Below, one piece after another: positions 30,621 through 41,223 of a stretch of DNA of 60,000 bases. A model generated the notes under the pieces. The model was not told the origin of the DNA, did not search any database, and worked only from the letters and a program-made list of their open reading frames with translations. A program made the position numbers and the translations under genes. Positions within the stretch are counted from its first letter, which is position 1; every line of letters begins with the position of its first letter. Origin of the DNA: Polytrichum commune (Eukaryota; Streptophyta; Polytrichopsida; Polytrichales; Polytrichaceae); NCBI GenBank assembly GCA_950295325.1, contig OX485805.1, positions 2,358,501-2,418,500 of the forward strand. The letters are read 5' to 3'.

Positions 30621-30832
30621 GGGCCACTTCGCACATGAGACCAAGGGCCCGTGACCATTGCACTTCAAGCACTCTCATTGGTGAAAAAGGTGGAGCCGGT
30701 CCAAGTTCGCTTCACACTACGCTCGAGGGACTAACGGAGTATGTGAATGCAAGATGGATGTAAAGTCTACATGGATTCTTACATGGCATCAAATGGATCA
30801 TGTTTCATGGTCACTTGGACTCAGTTACAATA
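30621..30832 (+). mobile_element. partial Harbinger-like MITE
   Basis: TTA then GGGCCACTTCGCACATGAG opens the element. The body matches the reverse complement of the right half of 22166-22666 (for example TGGAGCCGGTCCAAGTTCGC). The other terminus is missing; the second 642-bp element begins at 30844. Confidence 0.7.
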
Positions 30833-30843
30833 ATTGTTGACTA

Positions 30844-31485
30844 TCGTAGACATGCTACTAACCGTGCATATTTGGGTTTCAAATGGTTTTCCACAAGGTG
30901 GGTTAAACCTTTTTAATTTTTTTTTTAAAATTTGTAATTACTAAATGAGATGAGAGTATTGTGGTAAAATGAAATGACAATTGTATTTGAAAAGTTTTAA
31001 CCTTTCTACAATCAAGTTCACAACTATATGCATCAATGTGTGATCAATGTGCCATTCACTAACCGTGCATGTTAGGTTTCACTAAAGGAGCTACAAATGT
31101 TGCCCTCTTCTTTGTAGGCATAGGAAATTGATGAGGTTTTGATATTGTCCTTTTGACTTGTGTAGCCATTTTCTTCTCAAGTTGTTGTTGAAATTTTTGC
31201 TTCATTTTTGGCCCTGGCAAGGTCTGCTCTTTTCATCTTCATCAAATTGCTACATCTACACCTTGCTATGTGATTCGACTGAAGGAAACTCCATGATGAG
31301 TGTGAGTTGACAGTGATGTTTTAGGTCATTGGCGCGGTCATGATTGAGTTTGAGAGACATCGGACGGTTGAGATTGCATGTGATATAATTTGACGGCCGA
31401 GATTATAAGTACACGGTAAGTGGCATGGTGGAGTATCGTGACATGCACAGTAAGTGGTGCTGCACGGTTAGTAGCATGTCTACGA
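30844..31485 (+). mobile_element. 642-bp TIR element, copy 2
   Basis: Same ends, length and orientation as 29086-29727, also flanked by TA. The interior differs by only a few substitutions and rearranged A/T runs near 30915-30945. The two copies lie about 1.1 kb apart, so they are recent. Confidence 0.9.
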
Positions 31486-31489
31486 TATC

Positions 31490-31830
31490 TCATATTGAAA
31501 ATCGGACCTCCCCGAATTAGTTATGGTTATCGGAAGTGTATATTTGTTGATTTTTTTACCGATATATACAAGTTCTTACAAATATGTTCATTGTTGACTG
31601 TGGAGTAGTTGATAAATTTTGAAGACATTATCCAATAGGCTATTTTAAACAAGTATCTATGGTGTTTGTTCTTTGATCCTCACCGAACCCCACACCAATC
31701 AAATATAGGTGTATGATTAAGAAAAACAACTTAAGAATAGCTTAATAGCATCCACATATCTTATAAGAGCAAATGTCTCATCCATCCAACATAAAACTTG
31801 ACCTATGTAGGTTTTGGCGTTGATTTAGTT
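31490..31830 (+). repeat. dispersed repeat family R1, copy 3
   Basis: GGTTATCGGAAGTGTATATTT, TGTTTGTTCTTTGATCCTCACC and CCAATCAAATATAGG match the other R1 copies in order. It directly abuts the right end of the 642-bp element. Confidence 0.7.
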
Positions 31831-32404
31831 AGAATGACTTGGACTAGTCTAATTTGGGGTCTTAAAGATGATTATAGTGTTGAATCAACTAGAAAAGTGG
31901 CATCTAGGGTGCATACTATATAAGACTATTATTTTTGGATGAGTGAGAGGCACGTTGGTATTTCCCTCTCGTCCAATAATAGTATGGTTTAAACACTAAA
32001 ATTATTGTGGTAAATAATGTGGACAAATGTATAGTGTGACTTATTATGGACAACCCGAAATTGATGTGTGGCATGTTAATAAGAGTGGCCTCCACAACTC
32101 TCATACAATACCAAGTGCCCCATGCCATCTTTCGTTTATCACGCAGTAATAACATACCTTGCAATGACATTTATGCGGGGTCAATGATGGATAGTATCCC
32201 AACCACACCATATCATACATATGATGTACACTAGACATTCCAATTAGCGAGGGTGGTACTAGTTAATTCAAGTCACATGCACAATCTAGCCAAAACTCAA
32301 AGTTACCGAGGGCTGAAGTTGCTATTGAATGACACTGCGTTCACGAAGACGACAAATTCTATGTTTGTTTACCATATATTTCAAAGAAAACCAGTTTGTG
32401 TCAC

Positions 32405-32552
32405 ATGCATGTCAATGAATAGTGCCAAGTGCCGATACTTTTAGTGATTAGTGCCAAGTGTTGGCACTTTAGTGAATAACGCCAAGTGTTGGTACTTTAT
32501 TGAATAGTGCCAAGTGCCCGTACTTTAAGTGAATAGTGCCAAGTGTCAAGAT
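32405..32552 (+). repeat. short tandem repeat, ~32-35 bp unit
   Basis: About five degenerate units built on AATAGTGCCAAGTG(C/T) followed by (G/T)(T/C)ACTTTA(A)GTG. Confidence 0.85.
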
Positions 32553-32716
32553 GAACAATGCCTCCTAGACCTTTTGGTGACATTAATTCATAATGCAAAG
32601 GAATTTAATACCACCTTCACTAATTTTCCACACTCGCTAATTGACATATGCATGTATCTTCCACTATGTGATTACAAACTTTGTGAATGTGCCCGTTCAT
32701 GTAAAGTCGCCAACAA

Positions 32717-33257
32717 GTAACCATGATAACGGTGTGTATTCTTTGGGGCGGTTATGTAACTAAGGATGTAATATAACTAGGGGTCCGATACCAACACAAG
32801 CATTGTTGTAACCATGATAATGGTGTGTAATGTTTGGGGCACTTGTGTAACTAGGGATGTAACATAACTAGGGGTCTAATACTAACATGAGCACCGTTGT
32901 AACCATGTCGATCACCGTTACAAGTGTGGATGTTGGAGTAATTGCCCCTAAGATATGTAACAAAGTCCCCAATGTGTAACCATGATAATGGTGTGTAATG
33001 TTTGGGGCACTTGTGTAACTAGGGATGTAACATAACTAGGGGTCTAATACTAACACGAGCACCGTTGTAACCATGTCAATCACCGTTACAAGTGTGGATG
33101 TTGGAGTAATTGCCCCTAAGATATGTAACAAAGTCCCCCAATGTGTAACCATGATAATGGTGTGTAATGTTTGGGCACTTGTGTAACTAGGGATGTAACA
33201 TAAGTAGGGGTCTAATACTAACACGAGCACCGTTGTAACCATGTCGATCACCGTTAC
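32717..33257 (+). repeat. tandem repeat, ~168-bp unit
   Basis: GTAACCATGATAA(T/C)GG recurs at 32717, 32808, 32976 and 33145. The last two full intervals are 168 and 169 bp and nearly identical; the first unit is shortened to 91 bp. Confidence 0.9.
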
Positions 33258-33505
33258 AACGGTGTAGCTGAAGACTTGCCTTTAGAGCTAAAGCATATTA
33301 TTCTCCATAGATAACATAAGGTTTTATGACAATTTAACAAGGGGTTGCAGCAAATTGCAAGCTATTGGTACAAGTTCATTAAATGAACCCTCCTGCACAT
33401 CAATCACGAGGTCGTTTCATTGGCAACCGGTTCTCCAGGTGCTTCTGGGGCTTCACGGACATGCCTTCTGCTCTGGCATGGCATGCACGTGGCTTGTTGT
33501 GATTC

Positions 33506-33587
33506 GCACCGGTGGTCTAGTGGTAGAATAGTACCCTGCCACGTCAGCAGAACGGTACAGACCCGGGTTCGATTCCCGGCCGGTGCA
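33506..33587 (+). tRNA. tRNA-Gly(GCC) with an 11-nt intron
   Basis: A full cloverleaf can be drawn: acceptor GCACCGG (33506-33512) with CCGGTGC (33580-33586) and discriminator A33587. The anticodon stem GTACC (33531-33535) pairs with GGTAC (33554-33558); the loop CTGCCAC contains anticodon GCC at 33538-33540. An 11-nt insert, CGTCAGCAGAA (33542-33552), sits exactly between loop positions 37 and 38, the canonical eukaryotic intron site. Removing it leaves 71 nt, normal for tRNA-Gly. A box TGGTCTAGTGG (33513-33523) and B box GGTTCGATTCC (33566-33576) are consensus. TTTT at 33595-33598 is a Pol III terminator. The B box also explains the unrelated long ORFs here. Confidence 0.93.
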
Positions 33588-33594
33588 GGTCTTC

Positions 33595-33598
33595 TTTT
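33595..33598 (+). terminator. Pol III T-run terminator of tRNA-Gly
   Basis: TTTT 7 nt after the discriminator base, suitable spacing for RNA polymerase III release. Confidence 0.7.
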
Positions 33599-34285
33599 GT
33601 TTGTGGTTTCCTCATACCTGGTGGGTATCACCTCTTTTTCCAAGGTTTTGTTGTTTCATCTACTGGAAATAATAGAGTTATCCGTAAAGTAAGCTGGTGT
33701 TTTGACATATTTTGAGTGCACTATTCATACAAACCCATGGAAACGCAAAGTAAGGCTCTTGAATTCCGGGGCATAAAACACAAGGCCAGGGTTTAGGGTC
33801 AGAGCTGGTCTGCTTGTTTTTGGATGAGAGAATCGGGGTCCACCTATTCGTGGTTGAGGCTGTCATGCGTGCTTGCTGATTTTGGGCGTGCTACAGACAC
33901 CTTCATCCTTGATCCCCCACAAAGATGAGAGAGAGCCACTTGTTTTTCCGTTGCTTTGCTTTGCATCGCCGCCTTCCCCCCTTGTAGCTGACAATGGCAA
34001 GCTACCATCACAGAATTAGTGAAATAGGAGAGGGCCCTCTGACAAAGCGACGCTAAATTCCCGGGGCGCGCTCGCAACACAGGAGCAAAAAAAAATTTCA
34101 CCATTTCCGGTCCCTCAAAAGATTTGTGCATGTGTTTTTTTTATAGCTACAGACACCTGCTCCACTTTTAGGGCCTGTCACACAATTTTCTCAAATCCAG
34201 GCCCAAAACCCTCTCTTCAGCTCACTTTACGGATAACTCTAATAAACGTGGAATTATAAAGGCAAAAGGAAAACCGGCAACCCTA

Positions 34286-34730
34286 GGGTTGGTTTACACT
34301 ATGGACCGTGGAAGATGGCCTTTGTCAATGGTCCGACTTCCATGGTCCAACTTCATAAGAAAATAGTTTTGAGAGCCTTGGGCTCCTCACTAGGAGTGAA
34401 CCGAATGTGGATCAAGAAGAATGACCATGCACCAAAAAGTGAAGGTGCTGATTTTTTTTAATACATCCCCAAAAAGGGCAATTTTGAAAAAATTCAAGTT
34501 TGGCCATTCTCTTGTCTTCTCTTGGGCTTCACTTGTCTTCACTTCTTGTTAAATGTGTCGTGAAGACGTGGCTTGCAAATCTTCTCATAACAATTTTTAC
34601 AAAAAAATGAGCAATTTAATTTGTACATGTCCAATGTACCTTGTGTTGTCACTACACTAAATAGGATATTTCGTGTTTGATTATATTTAATGTCGTTACA
34701 ACTTCATGGTCCATGATGTAAACAACCCCT
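34286..34730. mobile_element. Harbinger-like MITE whose right end is tandemly amplified
   Basis: Starts GGGTTGGTTTACACTATGGA and matches 48389-48955 over its left part (for example GAATGACCATGCACCAAAAA). Its first right-end copy stops at AAACAACCCC followed by TTA (34731-34733). The following 95-bp repeats are further copies of that end. Confidence 0.75.
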
Positions 34731-35776
34731 TAATGTTGTTATGGTCCCGGGATGAGTCCAACAACCAATCATAGATTTTACATGGCCTTGGGACGACTTC
34801 ATGGTCCATGGTGTAAACAACCCCTTAATGTTGTTATGGTCCCGGGATGAGTTCAACAACCAATCATAGATTTTACATGGCCTTGGGACGACTTCATGGT
34901 CCATGGTGTAAACAACCCCTCAATGTTGTTATGGTCCCGGGATGAGTTCAACAACCAATCATAGATTTTACATGGCCTTGGGACGACTTCATGGTCCATG
35001 GTGTAAACAACCCCTTAATGTTGTTATGGTCCCGGGACGAGTTCAACAACCAATCATAGATTTTACATGGCCTTGGGACGACTTCATGGTCCATGGTGTA
35101 AACAACCCCTTAATGTTGTTATGGTCCCGGGACGAGTTCAACAACCAATCATAGATTTTACATGGCCTTGGGACGACTTCATGGTCCATGGTGTAAACAA
35201 CCCCTTAATGTTGTTATGGTCCCGGGACGAGTTCAACAACCAATCATAGATTTTACATGGCCTTGGGACGACTTCATGGTCCATGGTGTAAACAACCCCT
35301 TAATGTTGTTATGGTCCCGGGATGAGTTCAACAACCAATCATAGATTTTACATGGCCTTGGGACGACTTCATGGTCCATGGTGTAAACAACCCCTTAATG
35401 TTGTTATGGTCCCAGGATGAGTTCAACAACCAATCATAGATTTTACATGGCCTTGGGACGACTTCATGGTCCATGGTGTAAACGACCCCTTAATGTTGCC
35501 ATGGTCCCGGGACGAGTTCAACAACCAATCATAGATTTTAGAAGGCCTTGGGACGACTTCATGGTCCCTGGTGTAAACAACCCCTTAATGTTGTTATGGT
35601 CCCGGGATGAGTTCAACAACCAATCATAGATTTTAGAAGGCCTTGGGACGACTTCATGGTCCGTGGTGTAAACAACCCCTTAATGTTGTTATGGTCCCGG
35701 GATGAGTTGAACAACCAATCATAGATTCTACAGGGCCTTGGGACAACTTAATGGTCCATGGTGTAAACAACCCCTT
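34703..35776. repeat. 95-bp satellite array, 11 full units plus one partial
   Basis: Unit of exactly 95 bp beginning TTCATGGTCCATGGTGTAAA. Eleven units fill 34703-35747 without length change; a twelfth is broken after about 29 bp. Units differ by a few substitutions, more so in the last three. Each contains the MITE terminus AAACAACCCCTTA. Repeated ORFs across the array are artefacts of the period. Confidence 0.95.
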
Positions 35777-36221
35777 TAATGTTCCCTTGGTCCATGAACA
35801 ATGATGTCCAAAGTACCAATCGGAAGCCGGAGCTCAGAAATGGCCCGTTCTTTGACATAGACACTACTTGACACCATCATCTCCAATTATGCCTTATTGC
35901 AGTGATTCTATCATAAGACTCCGAAATTTCTAAGTTACACAATCAAAGCTCCACTTACTAAGGTAGATGGGTCTTAAATGGTTACTTTTCCCAACTGGCC
36001 AGCTGTCTGGCATCAATGCTGCTTAACACCATCATCTCCAATTATATGCATTTGCAGTGATTCTATCACAAGACTCTGCAACCCTAAGGACACGCGCGTT
36101 CCATGGAAAGGCGTTAAGGCCATGGTTCTTAAATGACCACGGTACTTAGCTTTTCGATGAGAACAAAGAGATGTTCGTGGACTATAGCCTAAAGTCTTAT
36201 GGAGGTCACAAGCTCTTCTTA

Positions 36222-36736
36222 GGGTCGCTTTACACCTAGAGGCCGGGACAATTCCCCTTGAGGCCAATTGCATGAAATGTCAGCCCTTTTTGGGTTGGTT
36301 CAACTGCACATTTGTAATAAGATTATGATGGGGGCCAATTTTTCCATATGTACAGGTCTTAGGGCCGAGAAGCTAGGCCGATTCAATAAATCTAGCATAA
36401 TCCAACGGATCTATCATAATCTAGCATAGAGCCGTTCATATTTCCACATAATCCAATGGATATAGTTCACTGAAAAAGAAAATCATATTTTATTTTTTTA
36501 AAGTTTTTAAAAATTGAAATGTGGCATTGGCCCTCCATTTTGGGTGCACCCAATTCAACGAGCTCGGGCCGTGTCATACCATGCATTTTTTGATTCAAAA
36601 AATTCATACCACCAAAACAGCCTAGCCTCTAGGTGTAAAGGAGTTGGGGCCAATTTCAGCCTTTTGGCCAATCACAAGTGAGGATTTCAAGCCTCTTACA
36701 CAACGAATTGGCCCGGCCTCTAGGTGTAAAGCGGCC
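36222..36736. mobile_element. Harbinger-like MITE, TTA target duplication
   Basis: The left end GGGTCGCTTTACACCTAGAG and reverse-complemented right end GGGCCGCTTTACACCTAGAG continue into GGCCGGG. TTA flanks at 36219-36221 and 36737-36739. Length 515 bp, non-coding. Confidence 0.88.
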
Positions 36737-36739
36737 CTT

Positions 36740-39483
36740 AGTGTAGAACCAACTTCCCACCGCATATTATGCAAGGCTTAATTTACATTTGAGAGTTTTC
36801 AAGGATATGTCCTCTATAATCCTAGCTAACGTTGTTCATACTTGCCATATGGGATGCCATGTAAGATTTCCATCCACTTAAAATTTTATGGGGTGTAGTC
36901 CAACATTGCCCTCATGATAGGTTAAAGTTGGGGGCCATGACACTCTCAACCAATGAGGATTCAAGGACTCTCAAGAGCCATGGCCTAATGGTTCCTAGGA
37001 TATGAAGTGCACGATTTTAACAAGATGGTTAGCATATCCGAATCAAGGGCGTAGCCACTGTCCTTACAATTTTCGGACCTCACATAAATATCTTATTCCT
37101 TCTTGAAGTGAAGATTACCGTGCTAAATGAATGATCATGTAACTCCCCCCCCCCCCCCCCCCATTACGTTGACTATCGAGTCTAAAACGAGTGTCATAGT
37201 TTGAGTGTGTAGTCCAATTTCTTTTAACTTCTAAATGCCTAAATGATTGAATTCAATCTATACTTTGAAATGTTTTAGTATGTAGGAGCTATAAGATTTC
37301 CAATCCATAGGTCAAATTCATTTGAGATTTGGACTAGATATGAGACCTAGAGTTCTTTCAAGCTTTCACCGGTTGAAATATCTAGCATACTTATTCCCCC
37401 AACCGGATGGTGCAGGGGGTTTAGGGTGTAAACCATCAAGGGCCGTGTCTCCCTCTCATTTTTGAATTTATGCACCAAACTTTAATTTCAAATATATATC
37501 TTAGTGCCATTTCTACTGTTGGGATTTGATTTTGAGGTCCACAAGTGCCTTTATTAAAAGATGAGGGTCTAACATGCAATCTCTAGTTTCCATAGCAAGG
37601 GCCCTAAAAAATGAGTAAGTTGCTCGTAGTCATTGTTTCTAGTCACTTGCTAATGGTATATAACCATGGAAAAAACACTTAAACAAGTAATGGATCTCAA
37701 TAAGAAATTAGGGAGAAAAAAACCCCCCTTATTTGGATATAAAAAAACCCTTGTAATATCTTAGTTGGAGATACTTGGACAGTTGAAAATGTTCAAGATG
37801 TGTCTCAACTATGCGTTACAAACATCTACACGGTTGGATTTGGCAATGAAGCTTTAGATGTGGAGATACAAACGTTAGATATCGACAAGCCACCTTCAAG
37901 GCCATTTCATGGTGGCCAACAAGCATGTAATTAGGGACTAAACACGTGTCTTTTTAGTATTCATTATTGGAGCCACACCAAAGCACGTACCACTTAGATA
38001 TAGGTGTCTAATTGAAATAAATAACGGAATTAGGCACGTCTATTTCATAATGTCGTCATGTGAGTGGTTTAGTAATTCAAATTTGGTTTATGCTTGTGTT
38101 TTGAAATATTCTAAACGTGTAGTAATTTTACGTTAGGGTCGTGTTTTGTAGTTGGTGTATTTGATCTTAGTTTATAAAGAATTAGTTGGGTGGTTGTACA
38201 ATTGGTCAAGAACTGAAAGGGGTAGTAAGAGAGGGTTAGTTAGGGCGTGCAATAACAACAACCAAACCTTAGCCCTAACTCTCAAAGCTTACTATTGGCC
38301 AAGAGGGACTAAATGGGGGGGGGGGGGAGAGAGATTTAAGATGGAGGTCTTGGGAAGTTAGATATAGTGTGTGAGGACAATCAAGGGAAGAATTTATGTT
38401 TTTTGGTAATGAAATTTGAGTAGAGTGCACTATTGACCTTTTTGTTTTCTTTTGTTTTCTTTGATATAGAGGTAAAGAAAATTTCTAGTTGAGAGATATG
38501 GCATCCGATGTAACTAGGTCTCCCATGTAGAGTGTAACGACTAAATGCTAGTTTGAGGAAAAATAAATCACACCTTTTGTAGTTTACATATTCGATCATG
38601 AATTTTGATATGAGTATGAATGAAAAAGGTTTCATAGTACCATGCTAAGTTTGCAAAGATTTGGGCAAGAACATTGAGAGCTAAGTTGACTATGCTAGAT
38701 TCTAGGGAAAAATTTAAAGGTGTAGCAATTGATTCAAGTGAACTTGAAGGATTCGTTGAGTGAAAAATATCCACACCACTTAGTGACTACCATTACAAGA
38801 AACCTCATGTTTTTTTACATTTAGCACATACTTCTTGACAACATCGCTTTGCACTCTACAACCTTTATCATACTCAATCCACAATGACTACACTAAATAT
38901 GTTATTTAGTGTCATATGATATTTTATTTCACTACGGTAACTTTTTGGATGACACTTCTTCTGAAAAAGTGCAAAAATATTGTCATGGGTTATGGTAGTT
39001 GGATGGCCACATCTATGTGGATGACTTGTAGTTGTTAGTTACAAACACTTATTTATAGTTAACACCTACTTATGTGACTCCATGTATTTGAATATCTCCA
39101 TAAGCATTGGCAAACCCCAAAATGAAGGGTAAAACTTAGTTAGCAATTGTTAAGCTTGCAAATTTATATTTTGAGATGTAATAGTCATTACAGATCATTG
39201 TGAAGATTATATATATATATATATATATATATGACCACGTATATTTTCATCTTGTATTTACAAATAAATCTCAAATAATTTAGCACATTTGGATCTCATC
39301 ATAACACATGTCTTTATTGGTGTTCAATATTGACTGCAAACCTTGTTATGTACTACTCAAATAAACATTACATTACTCAACACCAAGATGTTGCGCCCCT
39401 TAGTGTTGAGATATTTTTGGCATTTTAAGATAATTTTTACCGCTTATGTTGGATTACATTTACGAAATGAATAGTCATCATTT
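36740..39483. other. gene-free stretch
   Basis: No supported gene. It holds a poly(C) run (37145-37162), a poly(G) run (38315-38328) and a (TA)n tract (39208-39232). The segment 38893-39010 matches the left third of 49950-50328 (CACTAAATATG(T/A)(T/A)ATTTAGTG and ACTTTTTGGATGACACTTCT). Confidence 0.5.
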
Positions 39484-39569
39484 TTGTTTTTTTTTGAGAC
39501 AGAAGACCGACAGGCCAACGCCAAAGCACAGGAGACAGTTGACCACCTGGCAAGTTTTCCGTCAAGTAG
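39484..39569 (-). mobile_element. 5'-truncated SINE copy with 14-bp target duplication
   Basis: The minus-strand sequence TCTACTTGACGGAAAACTTG through a tail of A residues matches the 3' half of the SINE at 40526-40714. AATAGTCATCATTT flanks it at 39470-39483 and 39570-39583, a perfect 14-bp duplication. Tail, 5' truncation and duplication together show reverse-transcription-driven insertion. Confidence 0.88.
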
Positions 39570-40310
39570 AATAGTCATCATTTGTAGTGTTGTTCAATGT
39601 GTGAAGGTGGACCGACATCTGGGCTTACTAGGGACATGTTATACCTAGGTTAACAACAAAATAATATTAAAATACATGTGGTTGCAAACATGCACCGGCA
39701 TGTCGCACATGGGCGACATGTGCAAGTCATACATGTCAACGTTGGGAAATGGTATGGGAGATCCCATGCCACTTTTAGGGCTACATTGCATGCAACCCCT
39801 TCTAGAAAAGAATAGAAAAAAAAAGTCCTATACTTTAAGGCAGATGGGCTTTAAATGGTTACTTTTCCAACTAGCTCACCTCTTCTAGGATATGAAAAAC
39901 CCAATTAGCATGAGATGGTCAACACGTTCCAATTGAGGCCATGACCACTTTTCCTCATTCTTTTCACAACTTATATGAACACACAATTCATTATCAAAGT
40001 GAGAATTCTCATGCTCATCAAGTGGTCATGTAGGTCCTCCCAATAATGTTGACTATTGAGCCTAGAATGGTTAGCATATTTTGAGCACGTGGTCCAATAC
40101 GAAAAACATGTCTTTCCAATAACCGTTATTGGAGCCACCTCTAACCACAAACTACTCCAATTTAGGTGTGTCACTAAGAAAAGTAAGCGAATCAGGCACG
40201 TCTACCTTAATAATGCTATAAAGGTGCCCACGTAAGGCCCACATATCCTTGTAGTATTTTATTAGCTTGATCCATGGTACCTATTTCGTAACATCATTGA
40301 GCAGTGTGCA

Positions 40311-40440
40311 TTTGTTCATGTGGGCCTTGGGAATATAAACATGGGATGCCCAACCTAGTGTAGATTCAAACTTAATTTGAGTCAATATGCACTAGGTTGG
40401 AGCATCCCATGTTTATATTCCCAAGGCCCACATGAACAAA
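40311..40440. repeat. near-perfect 50-bp inverted repeat (hairpin)
   Basis: Arm 40311-40360 and arm 40390-40440 are exact reverse complements apart from one extra A. The loop is 29 nt. The arms include GGAATATAAACATGGGATGC. A transcript would fold into a ~50-bp duplex. It could be a tiny MITE or a small-RNA precursor; no transcription evidence is available. Confidence 0.9.
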
Positions 40441-40485
40441 CACACAATTCTTAATAATGCCATGTTTATTTCTTACCAAGATTTA

Positions 40486-41223
40486 AGGGTGGTTTACACC
40501 ATGAACCATGAAGTTGTCCCAAGGCGGTCCGAGATGACCTTAAACTACAAGATGATGGTGGAGAGATACCCAAATCTCAAGAAAGAGGTTGGCGGTTCGA
40601 AACCCGGTTGTGAAATCTCCTCTCTACTTGACGGAATACTTGCCAGGTGGTCAACTGCCTTGTGCTTTGGCGTTGGCATGTCGGCCTTCTGTTTCAAAAA
40701 AACAATAATAATCTCAAGGCCCTGTAAAATATGTGATTGGTTGTTGAACTCATCCTGGGACCACTTTGGTCTACACCAAGGAAAAAAATGTCATAGTGAC
40801 CAATGAGTTTGAGGTCCCAAAAGACATATTTTAAGGCGTACATTATTCATTGGCACGGTTCAACGGGTTTTTTTGGTGGGAGAGGTAAAAGAGGTGATTT
40901 GGTAGAAAAAAGCAAGGGCCCATGGCAGAGAAATGTTGTTATGATAAAATCCTAATGAAACTTCTTTGGGAAGGAGAAGATGAAGACAAGAAAAGACAAG
41001 AGAATGGTCAAACTTGATTTTTTTTTCTTTTCAAAACTGACATGCATCACCAAAAATCATCACATTCATATTTTGGTGCATGGTCATTCCTCTTGGTCTG
41101 TATTCGGTTTACACATGGTGAGGGGTCCAAAGGCTTTGCAAATAATATTTTTAAAGAAATCGGACCATGGAAAAAGGCCATTCTTCATGGTCCGACTTCA
41201 TGGTCCATGATCCGAACCGGCCC
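40486..41223. mobile_element. Harbinger-like MITE carrying a SINE insertion
   Basis: The left end (A)GGGTGGTTTACACCATGAAC and reverse-complemented right end GGGCCGGTTCGGATCATGGA are diverged TIRs. TTA occurs at 40483-40485 and 41224-41226. The body matches the 34286/48389 family. A 189-bp SINE interrupts it at 40526-40714. Confidence 0.75.
40526..40714 (+). mobile_element. full-length tRNA-type SINE, 189 bp
   Basis: Inserted in the MITE between duplicated CAAGGC (40520-40525 and 40715-40720). It has a B-box-like GGTTCGAAACCC near 40594 and ends in a tract rich in A. No ORF is expected. Related copies: 26813-26950 and 39484-39569. The A box is weak. Confidence 0.82.

Noticed and set aside
32405-33257. 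Possible CRISPR-like array
   Set aside because: The units are head-to-tail tandem repeats without unique spacers, in a plant nuclear genome.
33404-33692. ORFs on both strands across the tRNA gene
   Set aside because: They cross the tRNA-Gly gene and its Pol III signals; the protein sequences are translations of a tRNA.
34704-35629. Repeated 60-70 aa ORFs (MALGRLHGPWCKQPL...)
   Set aside because: They are generated by the 95-bp satellite, which is not a multiple of three; each ORF is the same sequence read until a stop. No protein gene.
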